This document shows, piece after piece, positions 21,881-34,191 of a stretch of 64,000 bases of DNA. The notes beneath the pieces are model-generated. The model worked only from the letters and a program-made list of their open reading frames with translations. It was not told the DNA's origin and ran no database searches. How positions within the stretch are numbered: the stretch's first letter is position 1; each line of letters begins with the position of its first letter. The stretch is from Euphorbia lathyris (lineage: Eukaryota > Streptophyta > Magnoliopsida > Malpighiales > Euphorbiaceae): contig NC_088912.1 of NCBI RefSeq assembly GCF_963576675.1, positions 58,350,895 through 58,414,894 on the forward strand, given 5' to 3'. The position numbers and the translations under genes were made by a program.

Positions 21881-23156
21881 TCAGAAAGTAATAGTAACCA
21901 AGCACGCAACCTTCTTGGAGAAAGAGTTTCTCGAAGAAACAGAAAAGGGAAGCATGATTGAACTTGATGAAGTTCAAGAACAAGAAACACTGACTGAAAC
22001 AACAGAGGCGGTTGAGGAACCCGAAGCAGTCCCATTAGATGAGACTCAAGTGCCACCCATTTGTAGATCACAAAGAGTTCATGAACTCCCAATTAGATAT
22101 GGTTTTCTAGTGGGAGATGATGATGAGGTTCCCGTGTTAGACAACGAACCCAAAAACTACGAAGAGGCTCTTGCCAGTCCAGATTCTAAAGCATGGCTCG
22201 AGACCATGGATTCTCAAATGGATTCCATGTACACCAACCAAGTTTGGACTTTGGTTGATCCACCCGAAGGGATAAAACCCATTGGGTGTAGGTGGATCTT
22301 CAAAAAGAAGACTGACATGGATGGAAAGGTTAGCACCTACAAAGCTAGGTTAGTTGCGAAAGGATATCGTCAGAAACAAGGAATTGATTATGACGAAACT
22401 TTCTCTCCTGTGGCTATGTCCAAATCAATCAGAATAATGCTCGCTATTGTCGCTCACTACAATTACGAGATTTGGCAAATGGATGTGAAAACAGCTTTCC
22501 TAAATGGAAACCTGCTTGAGGATGTATATATGATACAACCTAAAGGTTTCATATCAAAGGATGAAAACAAGGTTTGCAAACTACAGAGATCCATTTATGG
22601 ACTCAATCAAGCATCTAGAAGCTGGAACAATCGTTTTGACGGAACCATAAAACAATTTGGTTTCGAACAAAATTGCGAAGAAGCTTGCATTTACAAGAAA
22701 GCAAGTGGGAGCTCAGTTGCATTTCTAATATTATATGTGGACGATATATTATTAATGGGAAATGACATAGCTCTACTACAGTCGGTAAAAGTATGGTTAT
22801 CAGGTAACTTCTCCATGAAAGACCTTGGTGAAGCAGCTTATATACTTGGTATAAAGATCTACAGAGATAGATCAAGAAGACTGCTTGGTCTTTCACAGGC
22901 TACATACATTGAAAATGTGCTAAAGCGGTTTAGCATGCTTGAATTGAAACGAGGTAACTTACCCATGGTACATGGAGTAAAGTTAAGCAATCATCAATGT
23001 CCTAAAACCGAAGATGATAAAAAGCGCATGGCTGTAATCCCGTACGCCAGCGCAATCGGTTCAATTATGTATGCTATGCTTTGCACTAGACCTGACGTAG
23101 TGTTCGCTTTAAGTATAACGAGTCGTTATCAAGGTAATCCGGGAGACGAGCACTAG
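21855..23156 (+). pseudogene. Element C reverse transcriptase
   Basis: 433 codons in a different frame from the gag-integrase ORF, joined to it at a deletion near 21865-21880. RT runs from NQVWTLVDPPEGIKPIGC (about 22235), through QMDVKTAFLNG, to the catalytic LYVDDILL near 22732-22755. It ends at a TAG (23154-23156) where copia RNase H regions usually have Trp (the sequence after GDEH). The ATG is not a real start; the protein was part of the polyprotein. Confidence 0.88.
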
Positions 23157-23720
23157 AATGCCGTCAAGAACATTCTTAAGTACTTGAGAAGAATTAAAGA
23201 CATGTTCCTAGTGTACGGAGAAGGGGATCTAAAAATATAAGGATTTTCAGACGCCAGTCATCTCACAGATGAGAACGATTTTAGACCCCAATCAAGATAC
23301 CTGTTTATCTTGAATGGGGGCGCGGTCAGTTGGAAGAGTTCCAAGTAGGGAAGCGTAGCTTTCTCTACGACCGAGTCAGAGTACATCGCTGCTGCGGAAG
23401 CAGCAAAGGAAGCAGTTTGGATTAAGAAGTTCATTACTGAACTTGGTGTGGTGCCTGACATTGTAAATCCCATTACACTGTACTGTGATAACAATGGAGC
23501 CATTGCGCAATTAAAGGAACCACGGTCTCATAATGCATCCAAGCATTACCTAAAGCGATACCACATTGTAAGAGAGATTGTGGCAAGAGGAGATGTGAGA
23601 ATAGAAAGAGTACCTACTGAGGACAAAGTTGCAGATCCGTTGACAACGCCCTTAGCCCAGAAAGTACATGATCGTCATCTAACTTCTACTGGGATAAGTT
23701 GTAGAAACAATTGGCTTTAG
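23157..23720 (+). pseudogene. Element C RNase H
   Basis: It continues the RT frame through further stops, TAA at 23238-23240 and TAG at 23346-23348. The rest reads as copia RNase H: GFSDASH, TTESEYIAAAEAAKEAVW, LYCDNNGAI and the C-terminal VADPLT. The TAG replaces the Gln usual in SSKQ, consistent with C to T decay. Confidence 0.85.
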
Positions 23721-23721
23721 T

Positions 23722-23734
23722 CCAAGTGGGAGTA
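23722..23734 (+). other. Polypurine tract of element C
   Basis: CCAAGTGGGAGTA lies immediately before the 3' LTR, of the usual copia form AAGTGGGAG. Confidence 0.85.
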
Positions 23735-25548
23735 TGTTGGGGTTTAGTGTCCTATAGACAAATGTTCTAGGATATAAACTAAATATGAATGAAGTGTTCT
23801 TTATATCATTTGTTTTAATAAGATATGGTTTTGCAACTATATAAAGGCAACCCCTTTTAAAGAACTAAATAAGTCTAACAAAAGGAAATCCCTAAGTTTG
23901 TTTAAAGTGATTATAAAGTGTTCATACAAGCATGAAGTGAGACGAAACTTTATAATAAACTAATAAACTTAAAACCACCCTAAGTCAAGTAATATGTTTA
24001 GGATTGACATATCACTGTTGAGACTTGCATGTAACAATGTCTTCTGTCAAGACAGAAAGCTGATCTCACAAGCTTCAAATATACAGATAATCTGGATAGT
24101 TGCATAGATCCAATGAAAGGGAGTTCATTAGGATTAGGGACCCGATTTGAGATAACAGGATGGGTAGATTCATCCTTGTCACATGTTCATCTCATTGGTA
24201 TTAATAGGTATAAGTAATCCTCAGACTCAAAGGAATGTTAATTGGTGATTCTAGATTATGGAATGTGATGCTTTGATCCTGTTGTAACATGATCCATAAC
24301 AGAGATGACTCTGGGGTGTGAACGGCAGACGTTGGGTTGCAGGATAATTATACATTGGATTGAGCATTTGTCACTCCCGATAAATGGGAGATACGTCCAA
24401 GGATCGCTTGTGGAAGACTTGACTCTAAATCCTTGCAAGGTGATAGCTTAAGACTTGAAATACAGATTTCACTTAACCTATCTAATTGGAGTTGACTCGG
24501 TCTGTACAAGTAAAATGAACGTCTCACTATATGTGACTTGACATTATCCATAGTCATAAGATTCAGTTCAAGGATGTAGTTGATAAAGGATCGAATTATA
24601 CTGTAACTAATACGGAAAGGTCAATGACAGAATCAACCTGTCTTCTTATAGCTCTGGGGGAATGTTTCGGATTTGCTAATCAAATTTCGCGTACTCATTC
24701 CGTTATGCAAAGATTAAATATAATTCTGTGAAAATTAATTTAATAGTTGCATACGGCTAGAAGCAATAAGAACCTAATGGGTCACACATAAGACTTGGAG
24801 CCCAGAAGAGAAACACATATTAATTAATTGATGGAAGCCCAACTGAGTCCACTAAGGCCCAGTAGATAGAGGTGGGGCGATTTTTATGTATGCTAAATAC
24901 ATAAATATTTAATTTGATTTTAACAATTCTAATTAGATTATAGTTGTGAATTAAATTAATTAAAGGATAAATAAGTTAGGAGTTTTAATGAGATTAAATT
25001 GCTCTTATTATTATCCTATAAGGTTATTATTATTATCTTTATATTTAAGATATAATTGTAAATAATAAATAAGAATTATATTCCGAATTAAATTCTTATT
25101 TAGTAACCTAATTCTATCTAACTAGGGTTTAGATACAAGAGAATATAAATACCCCCTATATGTGATTTTCCAAACACACATACTCAACCCGGGAGAGAGA
25201 ATTTCAACCCACACTAGAGGATGAGATTATCCACCGCTTCCTTCCGTTCAATTGATTTTCATCTCTTTCTCTTATTCCTTGATCTTGTGTTGATTTATTA
25301 GAGATAATCTATTCTTGATTGCTTTATACGGTTGATATCTAACTTGATTTTGGATTGTGTTTTTGTCTTGTGCTCAGGAACTCGAAGTAAGAGTTGTGGG
25401 CACTTCGATTGCAACAGTAGATAGAACATCAAAAGGTATTTCCTTCTATCCCTCTTTATATGAAATAACGATTAACGGATCTTGGGTTAATGGAAAAAGG
25501 TTAAAATTTTTATATTTCCGCTGCCAAACGTTTGCCTATTTTCCTTCA
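23735..25548 (+). repeat. 3' LTR of element C
   Basis: 1814 bp, TGTTGGGG to TTCCTTCA, followed by target duplication GGAGA. An internal TATA box lies near 25143. Relative to the 5' copy it lacks about 16 bases near 24336. Confidence 0.95.
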
Positions 25549-25963
25549 GGAGAGAGAAGTTGCTGAAACTTCACCTACGAAGCCCTTTGGCTTGAAGTAG
25601 CTAGTGTCATACTTGAGGTCCTGTTCATCTCCCACTCTTCTCATCTTGGTACCCTTGGCTTTCAGATTCAGCAATCTAGCCAGGTAGGTTGGGGTGATGA
25701 AGATCTTGGTGCCATTTACTGAGGTCACCATGTAATCGATGTCATCATCAGCAATCATAAGATTGCTATAGAACTTAGTGACAAGCGCTGGATAAGTGGT
25801 TCTAGGCAGTCCAAAGAGCGTTTCCCAACCGTTGTCAGCAATCCACTAACAGAAGGGCTCAGCGTTCTTCACAAAATCTGGTGAGAAAAACCTTGAGATG
25901 TTGACCTTAGGGTCCACAATCTTCTCATACGCTGGGCTGAAGCTTCGTTCCTTTGGAGCTTTG
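25549..25963 (-). pseudogene. Element X 3' ORF, middle piece
   Basis: The minus strand encodes WIADNGWETLFGLPRTTYPAL, then DYMVTSVNGTKIFITP and a Leu-rich stretch. It matches Y's 3' ORF at about 57500-57780, in the region I assign to the putative plant transposon protein domain (Transposase_32 type). One stop replaces Glu just before WIADNG. It is bounded by the GGAGA duplication of C and the CTTTG duplication (25959-25963) of the solo LTR. Confidence 0.82.
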
Positions 25964-27829
25964 TGTTGGAAATTAGGCTAAGGTATAGCAGCGGAAATAT
26001 AAAAATTTTAACCTATTTCCATTAACCCTAGGATCCGTTAATCGTTATTTCATATAAAGAGGGATAAGAAGAATTACCTTTTGATGATCAATCTACCATT
26101 GTTAATGAAGTGCCCACAACTCTTCTCCGAGTTCCCAAGCACGAAATAAAACATGAGAAGATTAATTTAGAATCAACCGTTGAATAGCAACCAAAGTAGA
26201 TTGCCTCTAATTAATCAACACAAGATCAAGGATAAAAGAAATAGATGAAATTAATTGATCGGAAGGAAGCCGTAGAAAATCTCGTCCTCGAACTGGGGGT
26301 GTCGAAATTTTTTCTCTCTTGCACTATAGGGATTTCGAAAATCACTCTAGGGTTTGCACTCTTGGGGATTTCGAAAATCACTAGGGGATGGGTATTTATA
26401 ATCTCTTGTATCTAATCCCTAGTTAGATAGAATTAGGTTACTGAATAGGAATTCAATTCGGAATAGAATTCCTAATTATTATCTCATTATATATCTAATA
26501 TATTAAGGATAATAATAATAACTTTATTGGATAATAATATGAGTATTATAATCTAATTAAAACTCCTAACTTATTTATCTCTTAATTAATTTAATTCATA
26601 ATCCTAATCTAATTAGGATTAACAAAATCAAATTAATTATTCATGTATTTAACTACATGAATTTCGACCCCCCCCCCCCTTGGTCCATGGGCCTCATTGG
26701 GCTCAATTGGGCTTCCATCAATTAATTAACATCTATCTCTCTTTTAGGTTTCAAGTCTTATGTGTGACCCATTAGGTTCTTATTGCTTCTAGCCGTATGC
26801 AACGTTATTAAATAAATTTTCAAAGAATTATATTTAATCTTTACATAACGGAATGATGTACAGAGTATGTGATTAGCAAGTCCGTAATCATTCCCCCAGA
26901 GCCATAAGAAGACAGGTTGATTCTGTTGTTAACATTTCCGTATTAGTTACAGTATAATTCGATCCTTTATCAACTACATCCTTAAACTGAATCTTATGAC
27001 TATGGATGATTTCAAGTCACATATAGCGAGACGTTCGTTTTACTTGTACAGGCCGAGTCAACTCAAATAGATAGGTTAAGTGAAATCTGTATTTTAAGTC
27101 TTAAGCTATCACCTTGCAAGGATTTAGAGTCGAGTCTTCCACAAGCGATCCTTGGATGTATCTCCCATTTATCGGGAGTGATAAATGCTCAATCCAATAT
27201 ATAACGATCCCGCAATCACTTCCTGTGATACCCAACGTCTACTGTTCACACCCCAGAGTCATCTCTGTTAAGGATCGTGTTACACCAGAGTCAAAGCGTC
27301 ACATTCCGTAATCCAGAATACCAATTAATATTCCTTTGAGTCTGAGGATTAGTTATACCTATTAATACCAATGAGATGAACAGGTGACAAGGATGAATCT
27401 ACCCATCCTGTTATCTCAAATCGGATCCCCAATCCTAATGAACAACTTTTCATCGGATCTATGTAACTGTCCAGATATCTGTATATATGAAGCTTGTGAG
27501 ATCAGCTTTCTGTCGGACAGAAGACATTGTTACATACAAGTCTCAACAGTGATATATCAATCCCAAACATATCACTTGACTTGGGGTGGTTTTAAGTTTA
27601 TCAGTTTATTATAAAGTTTCGTCTCACTTCATGCTTGTATGAACACTTTATAATCACTTTAAACAAACTTAGGGATTTCCTTTTGTTAGACTTATTTAGT
27701 TCTTTAAAAGGGGTTGCCTTTATATAGTTACGAAACCATATCTTATTAAAACAAATGATATAAAGAACAATTCATTTACATTAAGTTTGTATCCTAGAAC
27801 AATTGTCTATAGGACACTAAACCCCAACA
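25964..27829 (-). mobile_element. Solo LTR of the element C family, reverse orientation
   Basis: 1866 bp, TGTTGG to CCAACA, with target duplication CTTTG at 25959-25963 and 27830-27834. It is the reverse complement of the C LTR over most of its length; its 3' terminus differs from C's TTCCTTCA, so it is a distinct subfamily. A run of 12 C is at 26668-26679. A solo LTR arises when the two LTRs of one element recombine. Confidence 0.93.
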
Positions 27830-28052
27830 CTTTGTTCTTCTTTTTGTTCGGTCTAGAAGACTCAGCCTGTCCGTGTTGCTCCAGAATGCTGGCCTCAGCC
27901 ATGACTTGATCATGTTGGCCATGAATGGATAGGCTCTCAAGGGAGTACCCGTAGTCTAGTTGTTGTTCATCCTCCGATGAGGAGGGGTTTATGTCAGAGG
28001 ATCTATCCTCATACGAATCGATTCTGCTGGTGGAAGTTCTTTTGGAAGACAT
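27830..28052 (-). pseudogene. Element X 3' ORF, N-terminal piece
   Basis: It starts MSSKRTSTSR at 28052. DRSSDINPSS and the following Q/H/E-rich stretch align with the start of Y's 3' ORF (57153 onward). It ends in a Lys-rich run where the solo LTR inserted. The ATG lies only 12 bases after a TATA-like TATAAATAGG (28073-28064 on the minus strand). Confidence 0.8.
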
Positions 28053-28667
28053 CTGGTGAGAGGCCTATTTATAGTGACATCTGAGGCACCGGTTATTTCA
28101 ACTTTCGAAATAACCGTTAGAGGGAAACGGCTTGCTGTCGCTTTCACTCGTCAGTACTCAGTGTCTTCGGCCAATGAGAATGTTGCCTTTTCTGTCTGAT
28201 TCAGTTGTCAGGTACTTTCGGTCGGTAGGCATCAGATTGTCCCTTTACCTATGGCAAAGACTTCCAGATAGCTTCATGCGTCTTCTGAAACTTTCCCAAA
28301 GTGGAACAACTTTGTCTCGAAGTTACTCAAGTCAACTGCTGACCTGTCTTCTATCCGTTCGACTCAGCAGCTTCGGCATGAAGTTGTTCGAGACTCCTTC
28401 TGGATCCTTCCATTTGCTGGGCCGTGTTCTGGTAGTGAGTTAGATCTGTTGACTTGGGCTTTGACCTTCTCTTGTGGGCTTTTGGGCCTTAGTCTTTTAA
28501 TGTCTCCTAATCTTATTAATTTAAATACTCAATATTGAACAAACACATTAGTAGTAATTAAATCAAAGCATTTAAATTTAATGTGTTGGAATATTTGATC
28601 ATGGAAATTTAAATCTAATTTAAATAATTTTGTCAAATCAAAATCATTGTGGAAAGGTGTTTCAACA
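28053..28667 (-). repeat. U3 part of element X LTR fused to its 3' ORF
   Basis: The first 180 bases on the minus strand match the start of Y's LTR (TGTTGAAACACC, TTTGATTTGACAAAAT). The distance from LTR start to TATA box (about 594 bp) is close to Y's 572. Everything from the TATA box to the 3' ORF start, which would include R, U5, gag and pol, is missing. Confidence 0.72.
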
Positions 28668-31309
28668 ACGCCCAACTTTCCTTTTCCGTCCGCCGATTGA
28701 ATTTTATCCGCCTTCCTTAGAACCAGATCTCCTTTATTTAGTTCAACCAATTTAGCATTCTGGTTGTGGTAAGAGGCGATCTGTTGCTTGTAGGTAGCGA
28801 TCCGAGTATAAGCTCTATCCTTCATTGTTTCTAGATCATCCAAACTCTTCCTAAGCCTTTCGCCATTTTGTTGCTCACAATAAAAGGAAACCCTGGTACT
28901 CGGATTTTTGATCTCTATAGGAAGGACCGCTTCAACTCCATAAGTAAGGGAAAATGGCGGTTCTCCAGTAGCCACTCTAGGAGGGGTTCGGTACGCCTAT
29001 AAAACAGACAGCAATTCATCCGCCCAACATTTCTTCTTTTCCTCTAACCTTTTCTAGATTCCCTTAGTAAGGGTTCTATTTGTAACTTCAGTCATGCTGT
29101 TAGACTAAGGATAATAGACAGAAGTGAAATTGTTGATGATTCCCTAGTCTGAGCAATATTTCTTAAACTCCTCACAATTAAATTGTGTTCCGTTGTTTGT
29201 GACAATCGTGTGTGGTACTCCAAATCTTCCAATAATATTGTCATGGACAAAATCGACTATTCACCTTGCTGCGATGACTGAGACAGCTTCTGCTTCTGCC
29301 CACTTTATGAAGTGATCTACAGCCACTATCACGAACTTGCATTGTCTCTTGGTAAGGGTCCCACTATATCGATTCCCTATATGGCGAATGACCACCCTTC
29401 TACAATCGGTCTTTGAAGGGCTTTAGGTACATGGGTTTCATTCGCATGAATCTGACAGTTAAGGCATGCCTCCACTAACTTCCGTGCGTCTTGTTCTGTT
29501 GTAGGCTAGTAATACCTTGCCAACCTTGATTTTTTGAAAATAGCAGCGTACGCCTCATGCACTCCACATATACCTTCATGTAACTCCCATAAGACATCCT
29601 GTCCTTCCTCTGTGGTGATGCATTTTAGCCAGGGCTGGCTAAATGACTTTGTATAACTGGTCCTCCATAACAGCATAGTAAGCTGCTTTCTTCACCACCT
29701 TTTTCGCCTGATCTTTGTCTTCAGGCAAAGTTCCTTCTTCTAGGTACTTGATTAAGGTGGTTCGCCAATCATTTTGGGGCAATTGAATGACCACTATTAC
29801 TTCCTTAGCAAATGCTGGTCTCGTCTTTACTGTGAAGGGGCAAGTAAGGTCCTCCCATTGACCTTTGCTTGAGGCCGATTTTGCCAAATGATCTGCCTCA
29901 ACATTTGATCCGTGCAGGATATATACTATTTCCCATTTTACGTCTTTTCTCTCTAGAATGGCCAAGATCCGCTTTGCCTCTTCAACGTATTTTACCAAGG
30001 TTTCATCATTGACATGGAAATTTTTCATTATTTGGTTCACCATTAGCTTTGAATCAATGTATATCACCACAAGCTCTAGAATAATCTCCTTCAACAACTA
30101 TAGCCCAAGGATCAAAGCTTCATATTCCGCTGCATTATTAGTGACGGGAAAGTCCAACTTAGCCGCATAGTGAATTCGGATGTATTCTGGCCCTTTTATC
30201 ACAACTCCTGCACCAGCGCCTTCCTCAGATGAGGCTCCATCCGTATACATGGTCCATTCTTCCAGTGTGACTCTCAGCGAACTTCTGAATTCTTCTGTGA
30301 ATTCATTGACAAAATCCGCCAATGCCTGGCTTTTCAGCGCGGTCCACCCTTCGTACCGAATATCGAATTCACTTAGGCATATCGACCATTCCATTAGCCT
30401 TCCCAATGTCTCTAGTCGTTGTAACACATTTCGTATGGGAATTCCTGTTCGCACAACGATGGTATGGGCTTGGAAATATGGACGCAGGTGGATAGAAGTG
30501 ATTACCACCGCCAGAGCCATTTTGTCTAACTTTGAGTACCTTCTTTCAGCATCTTTCAACACCTTACTCACATAATAGATAGGGTATTGATGCCCTTCCT
30601 CTTCACGAATAATCACTGTACATACCACCTTTTCTGCAACCGACACATACAAGTAAAGGTTCTCTCCTTTAACTGGTCTACTCATCAAGGGCGGTTTGGT
30701 CAAGAACTCCTTAATTCCTTTGAAAGCTTGCTGACAGTCTTCATTCCATTTGAATAACTTTTGCTTCTTGATCACCTCGTAGAAGGGAAGACATCATCTG
30801 ACGGAACACGATATGAATCTTCCCAAAGCTATGATCCGCCCATTTAGACGTTGTACCTCCCGAAGGTTCTGGGCGGATTCATTTCTAGCACCGCCTTTAT
30901 TTTCTCCAGATTGGCTGTCACTTCCTGGCGGTTAATGATATAGCCCAAGAATTTACCGGATGTAATCCCGAGCGTACACTTTTCTAGGTTAAGCTTGATA
31001 TTATGGGTTCTTAATACATCCAATACTTCTTTGATATCCGTTGCGTGCCTCTCCATGGTTTTGCTCTTTATAATCATGTCGTCCACATATATGGAGAAAT
31101 TATCGCATTTTTTTATCTTGGAAAATTTTATTCATCATTCGTTGATACGTGGCTCCTGCATTTTTAAGGCCAAAAGACATCCCCTTAAAGCAATAGGTAG
31201 CCTGATGCGTAATAATTGACGTTTTGATCCTATCACTGGGATCCATATGTATTTGATGATAGCTGGACTTTACATCTGTGAAAGAGTAAACTTCATATCC
31301 CGCGGTCCC
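28668..31309 (-). pseudogene. Tat2 pol remnant: RT, RNase H, archaeal-type RNase H, integrase
   Basis: On the minus strand, collinear with Tat1 pol: RT (SYHQIHMDPSDR, DDMIIKSKTMERHA), a degenerate RNase H (YVSVAEKVV), archaeal-type RNase H (MYTDGASSEEGAGAG, YIDSKLMVNQIM) and integrase ending in GKGKLGV at 28670. Many stops and shifts break the integrase (28980-29640) and RT. Element X entered the integrase C-terminus. Element Z entered RT, and the upstream part resumes at 63194. Far more decayed than Tat1, it is the oldest layer. Confidence 0.9.
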
Positions 31310-32535
31310 TGTTGTCCTCTAAACAGACTCTAGCAAGTGCACTAGATATAAGTAATAAAGTGATAAATAGAGTATCGTCTCCACAGGGATTGATGACCAA
31401 ATTTTACTAGAAAAACCTTGCATAACAGGGTGTTCGTGGTGTGTGAATTCTTTATATTAAGAGATATTGTGAATGGGTAACCAGGTAATTGATTCAGCTT
31501 ATAAAAATGAGTATTTGATGAAGATAAAAGATAGAACAGGTTAGGTCCCAGCAGAACATGTTACTTTCAGTCTCTAAACATCTTATTTATTCATGAATGA
31601 CGTAAAGTGAAGTCAAGGTCTCTGTTTTAATGCTCACTTAAGTCAACTCTCGTGTTTTCTTAAGATTCTAAGACGTACTACAACCTTAAGCGTCCCTAAA
31701 GTTGGTTCTTTCTTGCATTACGATTGAAACAACAATTCTATTAAGAAAACCCTTGATACAACCTCCTAACATTCCTGCTTCGGGGTTTGGACGTTTGAGA
31801 AATAGTTCCGTGAAGATGAAAGCAGTTCCCTATCATTCATCTAACACTAACATACATGCATACAACAATGGAATGATAACTTTCTCAAACACGATATAAT
31901 ATATCACCATTCATTCATAAATAAGAAAATAGAAGACTTACATAACAGGCCCTAACTGGCCGAACCCGTTCAAAACGACTACTCACTCATGCTAAAGAGT
32001 GAACATCCTAAATCACATAAACAGAACTCCATAAAAGGAGCCTGAAAGATCTTCGAGAGCTTCTCTCTCTAAAACTAATCTATCTTCTGTTCTCCCAAAA
32101 AGATCCTACTTCCTTTCCCTTCACTACTTCTATAAATAGAAGGAAAAGGAAACCCGTACACAAAATATTACTAAAAGGAAAGATTGTTCAAAGTATCGGA
32201 TATATCTAGAAGTGGTTAAAATATGTTGACCCTTGAACACTCAAGGGTCGATCACTCTTGTCATCATGTTACTTTAGCCGCTCATTCCTGCCCGCTCCTG
32301 CCTGCCTGTCAAGTCTATATCCGTCATCAGGTACACAGCGTTTAACCGCTGGATCAAAGGGTGCATGTCTCCTCTTGGATGCTGCAAAATAGGCTGCATA
32401 ACAGCCTTTTTGACTTAATCTTTTCAAATCTGCATAAAACACTTATATGTCCTTTATTTAAGTAATATTACGCCTAAAACACCCCTAATTTATCACAAAT
32501 AATATGTTTAATTGTAGTCAAATTCATGCCTAACA
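31310..32535 (-). repeat. 3' LTR of element Z
   Basis: 1226 bp, collinear with 50134-50368 plus 62187-63193. It carries CTATAAATAGAAGG near 32130 on the plus strand, a near-palindrome that offers a TATA-like word to the antisense direction. Confidence 0.93.
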
Positions 32536-34191
32536 AATACCCCCAAATTAAATCTTTGCTTGTCCTCAAGTAAACAAAAGATAGAAAACAAAACAACTTA
32601 CTGGAAGAATTTAGGTATGAAAGAATACGGAAGATAGATTTGATGAGATTACAGAAAGAACAGGAACAAGGAATTACAACAGATTATCTAGATTGATCAG
32701 AAAATGATGCTCGGAAAATTATAAACAGAAATGCGCAAGTCACGATCATAATTGAAGTTATGCCAGTGTTAAATCATGTATCCTTACTCAAGAAATTCCT
32801 CAAAGCTTCAAGTTAAACCTCAACTTTCAATTGAACAACATGTTCACCCGAAATGCCTCACTAAGGAAGGGATGTTTCACTCACTCTCGAATGGCCCTTT
32901 TCTGCCATAAGGAAGGGAATGCAACTTCTCTCCTCAGCTTAGTAAATATACCCGTTGGGTGTGAATTTGCTTATCGATCCTATTTCTATGGATCAAAATT
33001 TTCCAAACAAAGTCCAAAGGTCTTTAATGGTTGTAATGTAGGGTTAAGATATAGGTGTGGACGTGAATGTCTTTTTATGTGAAAGAATTCTGTCCTCATG
33101 CATATTACACAAATACCTTGGTTTTTAACATACAACTCTGCATATTTTGTTTAACGGATGATTTACCCCATCTTCCCATTAACGCCTACCACTAAACAAC
33201 CACTCTCAATGATTTTGGGCACACATTGTGACTGTGCCCTGAATTAGGAGGTGCTTTTATTGATTCATCATATTGTTTTTCCTCCCAATCATTGTCCCCT
33301 ATTAAATATTTTATCTCAATGTGTGCGCGAGTTTCCTCTGCCAATTATATTTTCAATCAACACAACTTGCATGAGGCAAATTCTCGGTTCTTTAGGATCA
33401 AAGTGATGGGATTGTGGTTATTTAAAGGCTAAGTTAACGAAAGAAAAAGGTAAAGCTCAAATGGTTCATCCTATTATGTGAGTGCAATGCACGAGTTATG
33501 TCTTTTAATGGTTGAGTTGGGTGCCTAAGTGCCTTTATCATTCTAAGCTTGTCCAAAAAATTTCCATTTCTATAGGGCTTACCAAAGCAAATTCTCCCTA
33601 AAGATAGTAAGTACTAGCCCACTCTTTAATGAATCAATGCATTTTACATGCAATTATAGGCTCAAGTTCTCACTATTTTGGGGGTTCATGCATTCGGGCA
33701 AAAGGTCCCTCAAGTGAATGTTGATTTAAAACTTAAAATTTTTTGAAACTTCAAGACTCGGGAATTTAAAATTATCACAAGGCTATCACCACACATTTCA
33801 ATCATAACAACCGCAAACTGTTTAGGAATTACTGCAAAGTCTAAACAATCGAAGCACAAGATGTTTACTAGAAAATGAACACAAAACAAGAATTATTTAC
33901 TGAGGACGGTTAAAGATTTCCATTTGTACATGCCAAGAGTCGCAAGGGGATAATTTATTATTCAGAACATACTACACTAACAACTTGTTCAATCTTTTAT
34001 CATGTTATGCACACAGATATTGCAATTATTATTGTAATTTCCCCACCCCCAAATTAGAATCGAACATTGTCCCCAATGTTAATACTAAAAAGCATAGGAA
34101 AACAACATAACATGATATCAGAGGAGTTTAAACAAATGCAAAGAAGGTGTATAAGTGTTACCAGATGCTTGGATAGCGACAATTGGAATGT
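32536..34191 (-). other. Non-coding 3' region of element Z
   Basis: About 1.65 kb between the ORF-1-like stop and the 3' LTR. The LTR-proximal end has CCCCCAAATTAAATC and TTGCTTGTCCTCAAGTAAAC (32555-32574), matching the same place in the non-autonomous element at 1-5611. No credible ORF is seen. Confidence 0.75.
34063..34080. repeat. Short perfect hairpin downstream of ORF-1-like gene
   Basis: AACATTG and CAATGTT pair perfectly around TCCC, about 110 bases past the stop codon of the minus-strand ORF. It could be part of an RNA 3'-end or packaging structure. Confidence 0.55.

Larger units (their letters stand above)
6235..25548 (+). mobile_element. Element C: Ty1/copia LTR retrotransposon with 1.8 kb LTRs
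   Basis: Target duplication GGAGA at 6230-6234 and 25549-25553. The 5' LTR is 6235-18023, interrupted by Tat1; the 3' LTR is 23735-25548. A primer site TGGTATCAGAGC (tRNA-iMet) follows the 5' LTR. A zinc knuckle, DTGCGSH protease, integrase, RT and RNase H appear in copia order. The lineage within copia was not determined; the long leader and 1.8 kb LTR are unusual for the smallest copia groups. Gag-pol is broken by one deletion and three stops, so it is not autonomous now. Two solo LTRs of the same family lie at 25964-27829 and 48215-50037. Confidence 0.95.
5612..28667 (-). mobile_element. Element X: internally deleted SIRE-type copia element, split by insertions
   Basis: Four separated pieces (28667-28053, 28052-27830, 25963-25549, 6234-5612) read in order on the minus strand as an LTR start followed by the 3' ORF found in element Y. 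The right terminus, GTTTCAACA at 28667, is the reverse complement of Y's LTR start TGTTGAAAC. The sequence 28668-28672 (ACGCC) is the presumed target duplication, inside the integrase of Tat2. No gag or pol of X is present: U3 runs straight into the 3' ORF. The left end lies beyond the non-autonomous element and outside the window. Confidence 0.8.

Noticed and set aside
28132..28443. 103-codon ORF on the plus strand in X
   Set aside because: Lies antisense in U3 of X with Leu/Ser-rich low-information composition.
31702..31899. ORF repeated at 62349-62546
   Set aside because: Both lie at the same place in the two LTRs of Z; duplicated by the LTRs, no protein feature.
32128..32144. TATA box of Z LTR on the sense strand
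   Set aside because: The word TATAAATAG is on the plus strand while Z reads on the minus strand; the near-palindrome gives no clear sense-strand box.
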